Source: Coenobita brevimanus
Taxonomy: Eukaryota; Arthropoda; Malacostraca; Decapoda; Coenobitidae
DNA: 64,000 nt
NCBI GenBank assembly: GCA_032717465.1
Contig: JAVRFU010000159.1
Coordinates: 62,001 to 126,000 of the forward strand
Direction: 5' to 3'
In this document: piece after piece, positions 9,544 through 21,487 of the stretch
Layout of the letters: each line of letters starts with the position of its first letter
Numbering within the stretch: position 1 is the first letter of the stretch
The notes under the pieces: model-generated
Databases searched by the model: none
Seen by the model: only the letters and a program-made list of their open reading frames with translations
Told to the model about the DNA's origin: nothing
Position numbers and translations under genes: made by a program

Positions 9544-9685
9544 TTGATTACTACAGACTTCGCAAATTCTTACTGGCATGTAATTAAACCTTACTGTTCC
9601 CAGGTTATATTGTTCTTGCTGCTAACCAGATACTTTTGTTAATCAGGGTTTGGAAGGAAGGGACTAATGTGTACTATTTTTTCAG

Positions 9686-9821
9686 GTGTGTTAATTGACC
9701 CAGCTGTGGAAACTGCCAACAGAGATGGAGAAAGGGGAGAAGAAAGCCACAGCCAGCTGCCAAATTAATACCAACCAGCTGCCCAATCACGGTAATACCA
9801 ACCATCTGCCTCCACTCTTAG
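9686..9821 (+). other. Exon-like segment with weak ETHE1/glyoxalase similarity
   Basis: A good acceptor (pyrimidine-rich, ending TTTTTTCAG at 9,685) and a good donor (AG/GTAAGC at 9,821/9,822) flank 136 bp. In the phase-1 entry frame it begins GVLIDPAVETANRDGE, close to the VLIDPVxETAxRD strand of MBL-fold persulfide dioxygenases and glyoxalases (from memory of the family). The frame then diverges and stops at about 9,765, so a functional exon is unlikely. It could be a pseudo-exon, or a chance match in a repeat, since a sister segment lies at 1,497. Confidence 0.3.
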
Positions 9822-10470
9822 GTAAGCATCCTATTGTGACTTTTTTGAATTTTGCCAAAGGGACGTGTAGTATTGGGCCTTCTGCTCTTGTCATAATATA
9901 CTTGCTACCACCAGACTCCTTCATTTATTTTAGGAGACGGCCATCATTGTGAAGGAATCTATCTACTACCCAGTTTGCCACTATCTATCTGTTTAAACTG
10001 CCATCTGTCCTTATTCAGTGCTGAGTTGTAACAAAAGATTAACACAGGAGCCGTCGGAATTTCTTGTTCTGCTGGGAATAAGGAAGTACTTGAGGGACTA
10101 TAACCAAGGAATTGAGCCAGACAGATGATGTAAAATGGATTTGTTCATCTTAGGTCTTGTGTACTAGTAGTAGTTCAACCCCAGGCACAGCAGAACATTA
10201 TCCCAGTGGACTGCAGGCTGAGTTACCCTTCTGTAGTCCATAATTCTCCTCTTGCGGGATAGGTGTGGCATTGAGAAGTGTAAATGTAGTCAGGCAGGCC
10301 TCCCCCCCATCCAGCACCAATACACTTGGGGTTAATTAAGATCCATATTGAACTCCTCCACAGACAAAAGGATTAAGTTTGAACACACTTGAGATTATCT
10401 CCTAAAACCTTGCCTTATTTTCAGGGTCCGTCTGTGTTACTCAGGCTGCTGTTCCTGCGATTGCTGAGTT
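9822..10470. other. No gene recognised
   Basis: Contains a degenerate copy of the CTGCAGTCCACCAT dispersed motif near 10,230-10,255, and the start of low-complexity sequence. No coding evidence. Confidence 0.5.
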
Positions 10471-10585
10471 GGTGCTGCTGTGCTGGCGTTGATCCTGGTG
10501 GTGCTGCTGTGCTGGCGTTGATCCTGGTGGTGCTGCCTGCTGGAGTTGATCCTGGTGGTGCTGCCTGCTGGAGCCGGCGGTGCTG
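10471..10585. repeat. ~30-bp GC-rich minisatellite
   Basis: Three to four adjacent units of the type GCTGGCGTTGATCCTGGTGG separated by TGCTGCTGT or TGCTGCCT. The open frame over it (10,389-10,640) is repetitive and has no domain. Confidence 0.7.
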
Positions 10586-10760
10586 GCTCAATTTTTCTCA
10601 TCATGCACCCAAGGGTGGTTGGGGTTTATCGTTAATGTAATGCCACTCGGGGATGAGTGTGGCTGGTCACTCTCATCTTGAATGTCAGGACCAACTTGCC
10701 CAGCCCTGGGCTCCTTCGCTGCTCATAGAGTGATACAAGATTGTGTGGTGAATGTTGAAA
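10560..10760 (+). mobile_element. SINE2 copy
   Basis: Body blocks seen in order: GAGCC-like remnant, AAGGGTGGTTGGGGTTTATC, GCCACTCGGGGATGAGTGTG, GGTCACTCTCATCTTGAATG, CAGGACCAACTTGCCCAGCC and GGGCTCCTTCGC. The best reference for the family is 61,975-62,200 (minus). The tRNA-like head is mostly lost here and the GAT-rich tail has decayed. Confidence 0.65.
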
Positions 10761-11149
10761 AATACTCAGTGGCCTCAAAACTCTGGAAATACCTGTGATA
10801 GATATAGAGGTTCCCAGTGCCGTTGATCCTGAAAACCTTTCTACATCTCAGTTCCTTCTACTACAACTACAGCTACAACCACCTGTCTGAAATGTGAGTT
10901 AGAAAATTTTTGGATGGTCCACCTTGACTTGGCAGAGAGTTTTGTCTTTGGCAGCCTAATTTCATCAGCCAGAAGCAGAGTAAGACAAGGCTAGCAATCC
11001 TTTCCAGATCAGTTTTAAGCCAAGTTGAGATGGACAGAGTATAACAGTTGCTCCCCTACTTACGATATTTTAATAGAGAACTCCTGACCTCATCGTTGGG
11101 TGGGAAGAGGAGTCAGGAATGATGATGATAATGCCTAATGATGATTTTA

Positions 11150-11400
11150 ATTATGATCAGTGGCATTGCTGGGCTACATAACTAGATCATTCCACCACTA
11201 GGGTATACAAGACCAGTTAACTTAGTCTAGGTACTGATTTTACTTGCCTATTGATGACGACGACGATGATTGATGATAGAATAGTTAGTGCTAGGCTCCA
11301 TAACTAGATCATTCCACCACTAGGATATAGAAGGCCAGTTAACTTAGTCTAGGTGCTGATTTTACTGGCCAATCAACGACGACGATGATTGATGATAAGC
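11150..11400. repeat. Two-copy ~123-bp tandem duplication
   Basis: CATAACTAGATCATTCCACC begins at about 11,178 and again at about 11,301. The copies share the following GTTAACTTAGTCTAGGT and GACGACGATGATTGATGATA blocks, with several substitutions between them. Confidence 0.8.
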
Positions 11401-11627
11401 TAGGATGATGCAGTGCCAGGAGTCAATCCCTGGCACTATCAGGCTGGCAACCACACAGCCGAATGAAATCTCAAGCCGGTAAGTGTTTAATCTCAACAGC
11501 AATTCTTCTTAGCTCTTGTTCGTAAGTGGGAGAGCAACTGTCTTTATTCCAACTAACACCAGATGGTTTTATTCAATTGAGAGTGATGCATTAGGGGTCT
11601 AAGGATAATAATGAGCTTTATTTTTAA

Positions 11628-11735
11628 CATTTTCATCTTAAATGTCAGGACCAACTTGCCTAGCCCTGGGTTCCTACGCTCCTCTGTGGGGCGACGTGGG
11701 ATTAGATGATGGCTGATTGGATGGATTTTTAACTT
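11628..11735 (+). mobile_element. SINE2 3' fragment
   Basis: Begins at CATCTTAAATGTCAGGACCA and runs through CCTAGCCCTGGGTTCCTACG to a GATGATGG/TTGGATGG-type tail. Only the distal half of SINE2 is present. Confidence 0.65.
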
Positions 11736-12519
11736 ATTTATATTCGTCTATGCTCAATTATCATACTTCTTGCACCGTAACGTGGCCTGGGATTTGTCCA
11801 TTCAGCTGCTTTTTTCATATATCTCTGTGGTAGAATAACACAGTACTACATGTCTACATCCATCCCACTGCACTTCTTCATGACTAGCATTCTGCTTGAT
11901 AAGCTATTGCTAAGATGCTTATTTTATGCCTGGGTAGAGTAACAAGAGTACAGTAAGTAAATTCCCCAGGTTTACCAGTAGCAGATAGTTTTGAAACCTT
12001 TCCCCTGCACTTCATGATTAGCATGTCTCCTTGCTAAGGTGTTGCCTCAGCTCAGCAATATTTCAAGCTGATAGATAAAGTACACAGATAGGTAAACACT
12101 ACACAGATACACATAGATAGTAGATATATTGCAGTAAGTGTTAGCTAGGTAGATACCCGGTATACTGCAAGAATTTTGTGATGGAAAGGTTCCTCATGTT
12201 ATTTTTGATGGCTTTGACCACTAGTAGTGTTTCTCTCAATTGAACAGTGTCTGGTGTTAGTTCAGTCAAAATGGCTTGTCTTCTTTGTGGCTGGGGTGAT
12301 TTCCTAACGTGATTTCTTAGCAAGCCTCCTGAGCCACCTAGAAGACACCCAAGTGAAATATGCATATGATTATTGCTTGATTATTATGTTGATGTTTGTA
12401 TTGTAATTGATGCACAGTGGACAGGTTTTACAGATGTTTCATGGCCAGTGATACTTGTGTATATTGTCGCTATGTTGTCCGTTTAAATCACCCACACCAA
12501 TCAACCCTGCAGTTCTGGC
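11736..12519. other. No gene; unique-looking sequence with two dispersed-motif copies
   Basis: Copies of the CACTTCTTCATGACTAGCA motif lie near 11,863-11,890 and 12,000-12,022. Nothing else was recognised up to the satellite boundary. Confidence 0.5.
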
Positions 12520-15500
12520 GTTACTCATTGTTTCCGAACCTCGGCCCGTCGATTCCCCTGCGTGGAAGTTGGAACGCTAAGTATCGGTATGCTTTTAAAA
12601 AAAATTAGCGCCAAGTCAGACTGAGGAGATTAAAGTTTTGCGCTGGCAGTAAATGAACGAAAAGTCTGCTTCGTAAAAATAAGCTTTAAAAGTTTTGTGC
12701 CGAATTAGTTGCCATAATACTGTCGTGTAGCGTGGCCCCAAGTCCCTTTGCTACTATTGGGGATTTGGGGGATTGGGGATGCCTGGGGGGTTGGGTCACT
12801 ACTTTTACAGCACACACAACCCACCATTGTGTGCCATGACATATATTCGTTTTGACGTGGGTAATGAGGGCTGTCGGACAGTGAGAAGGAGTCCATCATT
12901 GCGTATGTTGAAAGGATAAGTGGCACACAGGTGGATGCTTCTCTAGGTAAAACATGCGCTCAGGCCTTGCTTGCAATAATCACGTTGTGGCCGTGCAGTA
13001 AGGGGGCGGAATGCTCTATGAGGGGGTTGTGTTTGATGGCCGGCTTTTTTTATTTGTTTTTTACGGCCTAGGCAATGCCTCAAGGATTGGGCATACGTTC
13101 TTAAGTGGATATTGCAAGCCAGACTTTGCACACTTTGTTCACATCTATCAGATGCTGGATCTCACATTCACAGCCACCCAGTCATTCACCAATTTTTTGT
13201 TTCCCCATTTTGTGAAGAGACCTGGGACTAGCTACTGACTGATTTAATACCGGATATTGCCACATCCAGCTGGAGCGCCGTAACTCCTTACACCACCACG
13301 TGACTGTCTAGTTGTATGCTCGTCGTTTACGAACCTCGGCCCGTCGATTCCCCCGTGTCTAAGTTGGAACGCTAAGTACCGGTACGCTTGAAAAGATTAT
13401 AAGCGCCAAGTCAGACTGAGGAGATTAAAGTTTTACGCCGGCAGTAAATGAAGAAAAAGTCTGCATCGTAAAGACAAGCTTAAAAAATTGTGCGCCGAAT
13501 TAGTTGCCATAATACTGTCGTGTAGCGTGGCCCCAAGTCCCTTTGCTACTATTGGGGATTTGGGGGATTGGGGATGCCTGGGGGGTTGGGTCACTACTTT
13601 TACAGCACACACAACCCACCATTGTGTGCCATGACATATATTCGTTTTGACGTGGGTAATGAGGGCTGTCGGACAGTGAGAAGGAGTCCATCATTGCGTA
13701 TGTTGAAAGGATAAGTGGCACACAGGTGGATGCTTCTCTAGGTAAAACATGCGCTCAGGCCTTGCTTGCAATAATCACGTTGTGGCCGTGCAGTAAGGGG
13801 GCGGAATGCTCTATGAGGGGGTTGTGTTTGATGGCCGGCTTTTTTTATTTGTTTTTTACGGCCTAGGCAATGCCTCAAGGATTGGGCATACGTTCTTAAG
13901 TGGATATTGCAAGCCAGACTTTGCACACTTTGTTCACATCTATCAGATGCTGGATCTCACATTCACAGCCACCCAGTCATTCACCAATTTTTTGTTTCCC
14001 CATTTTGTGAAGAGACCTGGGACTAGCTACTGACTGATTTAATACCGGATATTGCCACATCCAGCTGGAGCGCCGTAACTCCTTACACCACCACGTGACT
14101 GTCTAGTTGTATGCTCGTCGTTTACGAACCTCGGCCCGTCGATTCCCCCGTGTCTAAGTTGGAACGCTAAGTACCGGTACGCTCGTAGAAATTAAAAGCG
14201 CCAAGTCAGACTGAGGAGATTAAAGTTTTACGCCGGCAGTAAATGAAGAAAAAGTCTGCATCGTAAAGACAAGCTTAAAAATTGTGCGCCGAATTAGTTG
14301 CCATGATACTGTCGTGTAGCGTGGCCCCAAGTCCCTATGCTACTATAAGCGAAATGGGGGAATGGGGATGACATGGGTGTTGGGTCACTACTTTTACAGC
14401 ACACACAACCCACCATTGTGTGCCATGACATATATTCGTTTTGACGTGGGTAATGAGGGCTGTCGGACAGTGAGAAGGAGTCCATCATTGCGTATGTTGA
14501 AAGGATAAGTGGCACACAGGTGGATGCTTCTCTAGGTAAAACATGCGCTCAGGCCTTGCTTGCAATAATCACGTTGTGGCCGTGCAGTAAGGGGGCGGAA
14601 TGCTCTATGAGGGGGTTGTGTTTGATGGCCGGCTTTTGTTATTTGTTTTTTACGGCCTAGGCAATGCCTCAAGGATTGGGCATACGTTCTTAAGTGGATA
14701 TTGCAAGCCAGACTTTGCACACTTTGTTCACATCTATCAGATGCTGGATCTCACATTCACAGCCACCCAGTCATTCACCAATTTTTTGTTTCCCCATTTT
14801 GTGAAGAGACCTGGGACTAGCTACTGACTGATTTAATACCGGATATTGCCACATCCAGCTGGAGCGCCGTAACTCCTTACACCACCACGTGACTGTCTAG
14901 TTGTATGCTTGTCGTTTACGAACCTCGGCCCGTCGATTCCCCCGTGTCGAAGTTGGAACGCTAAGTACCGGTACGCTTGAAAAGATTATAAGCGCCAAGT
15001 CAGACTGAGGAGATTAAAGTTTTACGCCGGCAGTAAATGAAGAAAAAGTCTGCATCGTAAAGACAAGCTTAAAAAATTGTGCGCCGAATTAGTTGCCATA
15101 ATACTGTCGTGTAGCGTGGCCCCAAGTCCCTTTGCTACTATTGGGGATTTGGGGGATTGGGGATGCCTGGGGGGTTGGGTCACTACTTTTACAGCACACA
15201 CAACCCACCATTGTGTGCCATGACATATATTCGTTTTGACGTGGGTAATGAGGGCTGTCGGACAGTGAGAAGGAGTCCATCATTGCGTATGTTGAAAGGA
15301 TAAGTGGCACACAGGTGGATGCTTCTCTAGGTAAAACATGCGCTCAGGCCTTGCTTGCAATAATCACGTTGTGGCCGTGCAGTAAGGGGGCGGAATGCTC
15401 TATGAGGGGGTTGTGTTTGATGGCCGGCTTTTTTATTTGTTTTTTACGGCCTAGGCAATGCCTCAAGGATTGGGCATACGTTCTTAAGTGGATATTGCAA

Positions 15501-18500
15501 GCCAGACTTTGCACACTTTGTTCACATCTATCAGATGCTGGATCTCACATTCACAGCCACCCAGTCATTCACCAATTTTTTGTTTCCCCATTTTGTGAAG
15601 AGACCTGGGACTAGCTACTGACTGATTTAATACCGGATATTGCCACATCCAGCTGGAGCGCCGTAACTCCTTACACCACCACGTGACTGTCTAGTTGTAT
15701 GCTCGTCGTTTACGAACCTCGGCCCGTCGATTCCCCTGTGTCTAAGTTGGAACGCTAAGTACCGGTACGCTTGAAAAGATTATAAGCGCCAAGTCAGACT
15801 GAGGAGATTAAAGTTTTACGCCGGCAGTAAATGAAGAAAAAGTCTGCATCGTAAAGACAAGCTTAAAAAATTGTGCGCCGAATTAGTTGCCATAATACTG
15901 TCGTGTAGCGTGGCCCCAAGTCCCTTTGCTACTATTGGGGATTTGGGGGATTGGGGATGCCTGGGGGTTGGGTCACTACTTTTACAGCACACACAACCCA
16001 CCATTGTGTGCCATGACATATATTCGTTTTGACGTGGGTAATGAGGGCTGTCGGACAGTGAGAAGGAGTCCATCATTGCGTATGTTGAAAGGATAAGTGG
16101 CACACAGGTGGATGCTTCTCTAGGTAAAACATGCGCTCAGGCCTTGCTTGCAATAATCACGTTGTGGCCGTGCAGTAAGGGGGCGGAATGCTCTATGAGG
16201 GGGTTGTGTTTGATGGCCGGCTTTTTTTATTTGTTTTTTACGGCCTAGGCAATGCCTCAAGGATTGGGCATACGTTCTTAAGTGGATATTGCAAGCCAGA
16301 CTTTGCACACTTTGTTCACATCTATCAGATGCTGGATCTCACATTCACAGCCACCCAGTCATTCACCAATTTTTTGTTTCCCCATTTTGTGAAGAGACCT
16401 GGGACTAGCTACTGACTGATTTAATACCGGATATTGCCACATCCAGCTGGAGCGCCGTAACTCCTTACACCACCACGTGACTGTCTAGTTGTATGCTCGT
16501 CGTTTACGAACCTCGGCCCGTCGATTCCCCCGTGTCTAAGTTGGAACGCTAAGTACCGGTACGCTTGAAAAGATTATAAGCGCCAAGTCAGACTGAGGAG
16601 ATTAAAGTTTTACGCCGGCAGTAAATGAAGAAAAAGTCTGCATCGTAAAGACAAGCTTAAAAAATTGTGCGCCGAATTAGTTGCCATAATACTGTCGTGT
16701 AGCGTGGCCCCAAGTCCCTTTGCTACTATTGGGGATTTGGGGGATTGGGGATGCCTGGGGGTTGGGTCACTACTTTTACAGCACACACAACCCACCATTG
16801 TGTGCCATGACATATATTCGTTTTGACGTGGGTAATGAGGGCTGTCGGACAGTGAGAAGGAGTCCATCATTGCGTATGTTGAAAGGATAAGTGGCACACA
16901 GGTGGATGCTTCTCTAGGTAAAACATGCGCTCAGGCCTTGCTTGCAATAATCACGTTGTGGCCGTGCAGTAAGGGGGCGGAATGCTCTATGAGGGGGTTG
17001 TGTTTGATGGCCGGCTTTTTTATTTGTTTTTTACGGCCTAGGCAATGCCTCAAGGATTGGGCATACGTTCTTAAGTGGATATTGCAAGCCAGACTTTGCA
17101 CACTTTGTTCACATCTATCAGATGCTGGATCTCACATTCACAGCCACCCAGTCATTCACCAATTTTTGTTTCCCCATTTTGTGAAGAGACCTGGGACTAG
17201 CTACTGACTGATTTAATACCGGATATTGCCACATCCAGCTGGAGCGCCGTAACTCCTTACACCACCACGTGACTGTCTAGTTGTATGCTCGTCGTTTACG
17301 AACCTCGGCCCGTCGATTCCCCCGTGTCTAAGTTGGAACGCTAAGTACCGGTACGCTTGAAAAGATTATAAGCGCCAAGTCAGACTGAGGAGATTAAAGT
17401 TTTACGCCGGCAGTAAATGAAGAAAAAGTCTGCATCGTAAAGACAAGCTTAAAAAATTGTGCGCCGAATTAGTTGCCATAATACTGTCGTGTAGCGTGGC
17501 CCCAAGTCCCTTTGCTACTATTGGGGATTTGGGGGATTGGGGATGCCTGGGGGGTTGGGTCACTACTTTTACAGCACACACAACCCACCATTGTGTGCCA
17601 TGACATATATTCGTTTTGACGTGGGTAATGAGGGCTGTCGGACAGTGAGAAGGAGTCCATCATTGCGTATGTTGAAAGGATAAGTGGCACACAGGTGGAT
17701 GCTTCTCTAGGTAAAACATGCGCTCAGGCCTTGCTTGCAATAATCACGTTGTGGCCGTGCAGTAAGGGGGCGGAATGCTCTATGAGGGGGTTGTGTTTGA
17801 TGGCCGGCTTTTTTTATTTGTTTTTTACGGCCTAGGCAATGCCTCAAGGATTGGGCATACGTTCTTAAGTGGATATTGCAAGCCAGACTTTGCACACTTT
17901 GTTCACATCTATCAGATGCTGGATCTCACATTCACAGCCACCCAGTCATTCACCAATTTTTGTTTCCCCATTTTGTGAAGAGACCTGGGACTAGCTACTG
18001 ACTGATTTAATACCGGATATTGCCACATCCAGCTGGAGCGCCGTAACTCCTTACACCACCACGTGACTGTCTAGTTGTATGCTCGTCGTTTACGAACCTC
18101 GGCCCGTCGATTCCCCCGTGTCTAAGTTGGAACGCTAAGTACCGGTACGCTTGAAAAGATTATAAGCGCCAAGTCAGACTGAGGAGATTAAAGTTTTACG
18201 CCGGCAGTAAATGAAGAAAAAGTCTGCATCGTAAAGACAAGCTTAAAAAATTGTGCGCCGAATTAGTTGCCATAATACTGTCGTGTAGCGTGGCCCCAAG
18301 TCCCTTTGCTACTATTGGGGATTTGGGGGATTGGGGATGCCTGGGGGTTGGGTCACTACTTTTACAGCACACACAACCCACCATTGTGTGCCATGACATA
18401 TATTCGTTTTGACGTGGGTAATGAGGGCTGTCGGACAGTGAGAAGGAGTCCATCATTGCGTATGTTGAAAGGATAAGTGGCACACAGGTGGATGCTTCTC

Positions 18501-20462
18501 TAGGTAAAACATGCGCTCAGGCCTTGCTTGCAATAATCACGTTGTGGCCGTGCAGTAAGGGGGCGGAATGCTCTATGAGGGGGTTGTGTTTGATGGCCGG
18601 CTTTTTTTATTTGTTTTTTACGGCCTAGGCAATGCCTCAAGGATTGGGCATACGTTCTTAAGTGGATATTGCAAGCCAGACTTTGCACACTTTGTTCACA
18701 TCTATCAGATGCTGGATCTCACATTCACAGCCACCCAGTCATTCACCAATTTTTTGTTTCCCCATTTTGTGAAGAGACCTGGGACTAGCTACTGACTGAT
18801 TTAATACCGGATATTGCCACATCCAGCTGGAGCGCCGTAACTCCTTACACCACCACGTGACTGTCTAGTTGTATGCTCGTCGTTTACGAACCTCGGCCCG
18901 TCGATTCCCCCGTGTCTAAGTTGGAACGCTAAGTACCGGTACGCTTGAAAAGATTATAAGCGCCAAGTCAGACTGAGGAGATTAAAGTTTTACGCCGGCA
19001 GTAAATGAAGAAAAAGTCTGCATCGTAAAGACAAGCTTAAAAAATTGTGCGCCGAATTAGTTGCCATAATACTGTCGTGTAGCGTGGCCCCAAGTCCCTT
19101 TGCTACTATTGGGGATTTGGGGGATTGGGGATGCCTGGGGGGTTGGGTCACTACTTTTACAGCACACACAACCCACCATTGTGTGCCATGACATATATTC
19201 GTTTTGACGTGGGTAATGAGGGCTGTCGGACAGTGAGAAGGAGTCCATCATTGCGTATGTTGAAAGGATAAGTGGCACACAGGTGGATGCTTCTCTAGGT
19301 AAAACATGCGCTCAGGCCTTGCTTGCAATAATCACGTTGTGGCCGTGCAGTAAGGGGGCGGAATGCTCTATGAGGGGGTTGTGTTTGATGGCCGGCTTTT
19401 TTTATTTGTTTTTTACGGCCTAGGCAATGCCTCAAGGATTGGGCATACGTTCTTAAGTGGATATTGCAAGCCAGACTTTGCACACTTTGTTCACATCTAT
19501 CAGATGCTGGATCTCACATTCACAGCCACCCAGTCATTCACCAATTTTTTGTTTCCCCATTTTGTGAAGAGACCTGGGACTAGCTACTGACTGATTTAAT
19601 ACCGGATATTGCCACATCCAGCTGGAGCGCCGTAACTCCTTACACCACCACGTGACTGTCTAGTTGTATGCTTGTCGTTTACGAACCTCGGCCCGTCGAT
19701 TCCCCTGTGTCGAAGTTGGAACGCTAAGTACCGGTACGCTCGTAAAGATTATAAGCGCCAAGTCAGACTGAGGAGATTAAAGTTTTACGAAGGAAGTAAA
19801 TTAAGAAAATGTATTAAACGTAAAGTCAAGCTGATAAAATTGTGCGCCGAATTAGTTGCCATAATACTGTCGTGTAGCGTGGCCCCAAGTCCCTTTGCTA
19901 CTATTGGGGATTTGGGGGATTGGGGATGCCTGGGGGGTTGGGTCACTACTTTTACAGCACACACAACCCACCATTGTGTGCCATGACATATATTCGTTTT
20001 GACGTGGGTAATGAGGGCTGTCGGACAGTGAGAAGGAGTCCATCATTGCGTATGTTGAAAGGATAAGTGGCACACAGGTGGATGCTTCTCTAGGTAAAAC
20101 ATGCGCTCAGGCCTTGCTTGCAATAATCACGTTGTGGCCGTGCAGTAAGGGGGGGAATGCTCTATGAGGTGGTTGTGTTTGATGGCCGGCTTTTTTTATT
20201 TGTTTTTTACGGCCTAGGCAATGCCTCAAGGATTGGGCATACGTTCTTAAGTGGATATTGCAAGCCAGACTTTGCACACTTTGTTCACATCTATCAGATG
20301 CTGGATCTCACATTCACAGCCACCCAGTCATTCACCAATTTTTTGTTTCCCCATTTTGTGAAGAGACCTGGGACTAGCTACTGACTGATTTAATACCGGA
20401 TATTGCCACATCCAGCTGGAGCGCCGTAACTCCTTACACCACCACGTGACTGTCTAGTTGTA
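12520..20462. repeat. Satellite array: ten tandem ~794-bp units
   Basis: The anchor CGAACCTCGGCCCGTCGAT recurs at 12,535, 13,330, 14,125, 14,919, 15,713, 16,507, 17,299, 18,093, 18,887 and 19,682, giving spacings of 792-795 bp. Interior units are almost identical. The outer parts differ: unit 1 over 12,535-12,710 and unit 10 over 19,740-19,850 are clearly diverged, and unit 3 has a variant block at 14,336-14,390. That pattern fits homogenisation by unequal exchange in the middle of an array. Every unit has a G-run cluster (first at 12,759-12,795). I find no rRNA, snRNA, histone or tRNA gene in the unit. The repeated short open frames (62, 73, 75 and 95 residues) are periodic by-products with no domain. 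Confidence 0.95.
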
Positions 20463-21480
20463 TATTACCACCAAGTGTAGTAACGTATATCTTGGGTAGC
20501 CAGAAGCCACGTGGCTTGTCACTCATGATAGTCGCGAGATGTCCACTTTGATTAATAATCGTATCAAACAACCAGTTTCTTTACCTGCTGCCATCAGCTC
20601 TGAAAGAAGACATCTTCGCCAGATTTGAGTAAAGCGACTAAGGTTATAGACAACTGGCCAGCCGTACACAACCATTGGTCATGAAATGTTTTGCATAAAT
20701 CCTGTCCTGAGCATGAGCAAAGTATGTAGACACTTCTCTGCCAGCTGTAGGAATGGAAGGTGTTGTTTGAAATATTTTATGTGGTAAGGACTGCACATCA
20801 ACGTTACTATTCTTTCCTAGTCCACCATTCTCCTGTATGGGGATAGTAAAGGAACTGAAGGCTGTTATTTAAATCTGACATTGAATATTTGATCATTGCC
20901 ATATGAAGGTGTCTGTTCCTGGCATCAGGAAAACAGGCAACAGAAGGAATGTTACCCTCTAGTCATTTTGGGAAGAGTGTTAAATATGAAATACAAGTTA
21001 GTGCTGGCAGAGTATTGTTGGCATACTTTTGCACATGCCTGTACATCACAAACAGATGCAGTTAAGTCCTGGTTATGTGCCACAGATGCTAAAAAATACA
21101 GGGTGGTTCATATATAACATGTCTGATCCCATGTGTTTTGTTGTTGCATTTTGGACCATACCTTACCCCATCCTTAGGTGGGAAGAAGAGGCTGGGATGA
21201 TGAGGATGACGATTGCAGTGATGATTGTAATAATAATGAATGATGATTATTGATTTTGATGATTTGATGATTGATATGGTGGAGGCTCAGTCGGCTTTAC
21301 CATCACTACCCTGCATCATTTTCTGTTTCCCATAACCCTTTCTTACTTGATAGTGATTCCTTGTTTGCAGCCATTGGTTGCATTTTTTTATCAAGTAATT
21401 TAATATCTCCTCTTGCATATTCTTCAGTAATTGCTTAAAGTTCACTCATTTTGGTAAGAAGAGATTTTTACCCTCCACTG
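20463..21480. other. No gene recognised; satellite right flank
   Basis: The array stops abruptly at about 20,462, after CACGTGACTGTCTAGTTGTA. The flank has a TAGTCCACCATTCTCCT dispersed motif near 20,819 and GAT-rich stretches at 21,197-21,285. No coding evidence. Confidence 0.5.
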
Positions 21481-21487
21481 ACTTTTA

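Larger units (their letters stand above)
6543..9545 (+). mobile_element. Near-intact RTE-like non-LTR retrotransposon
   Basis: The most complete element in the window, about 3.0 kb, lies between a TA microsatellite and a TGAT tail. One long reading (6,543-9,032), continued by a second (9,001-9,543), carries an APE-type endonuclease, a reverse transcriptase and a C-terminal domain. The stop codon TGA lies inside the terminal (TGAT)n at 9,535-9,550, so there is almost no 3'UTR; short microsatellite tails are characteristic of RTE-clade elements. I saw no target-site duplication. The 5' end is uncertain: the frame opens on GTG and has no in-frame ATG before the endonuclease, so a short 5' truncation is likely. 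It shares no tail with the GATA-tailed family, so it is a separate lineage. Confidence 0.85.

Noticed and set aside
12705..20384. Repeated 62-, 73-, 75- and 95-residue frames considered as a tandem gene family
   Set aside because: They overlap on opposite strands, change length with one-base homopolymer differences and show no domain. The unit behaves as non-coding satellite.
12520..20462. Satellite considered as rDNA spacer, 5S, snRNA or histone cluster
   Set aside because: I looked for the conserved parts of 5S, U1, U2, U5, U6 and histone genes from memory and saw none. A covariance-model search would settle it.
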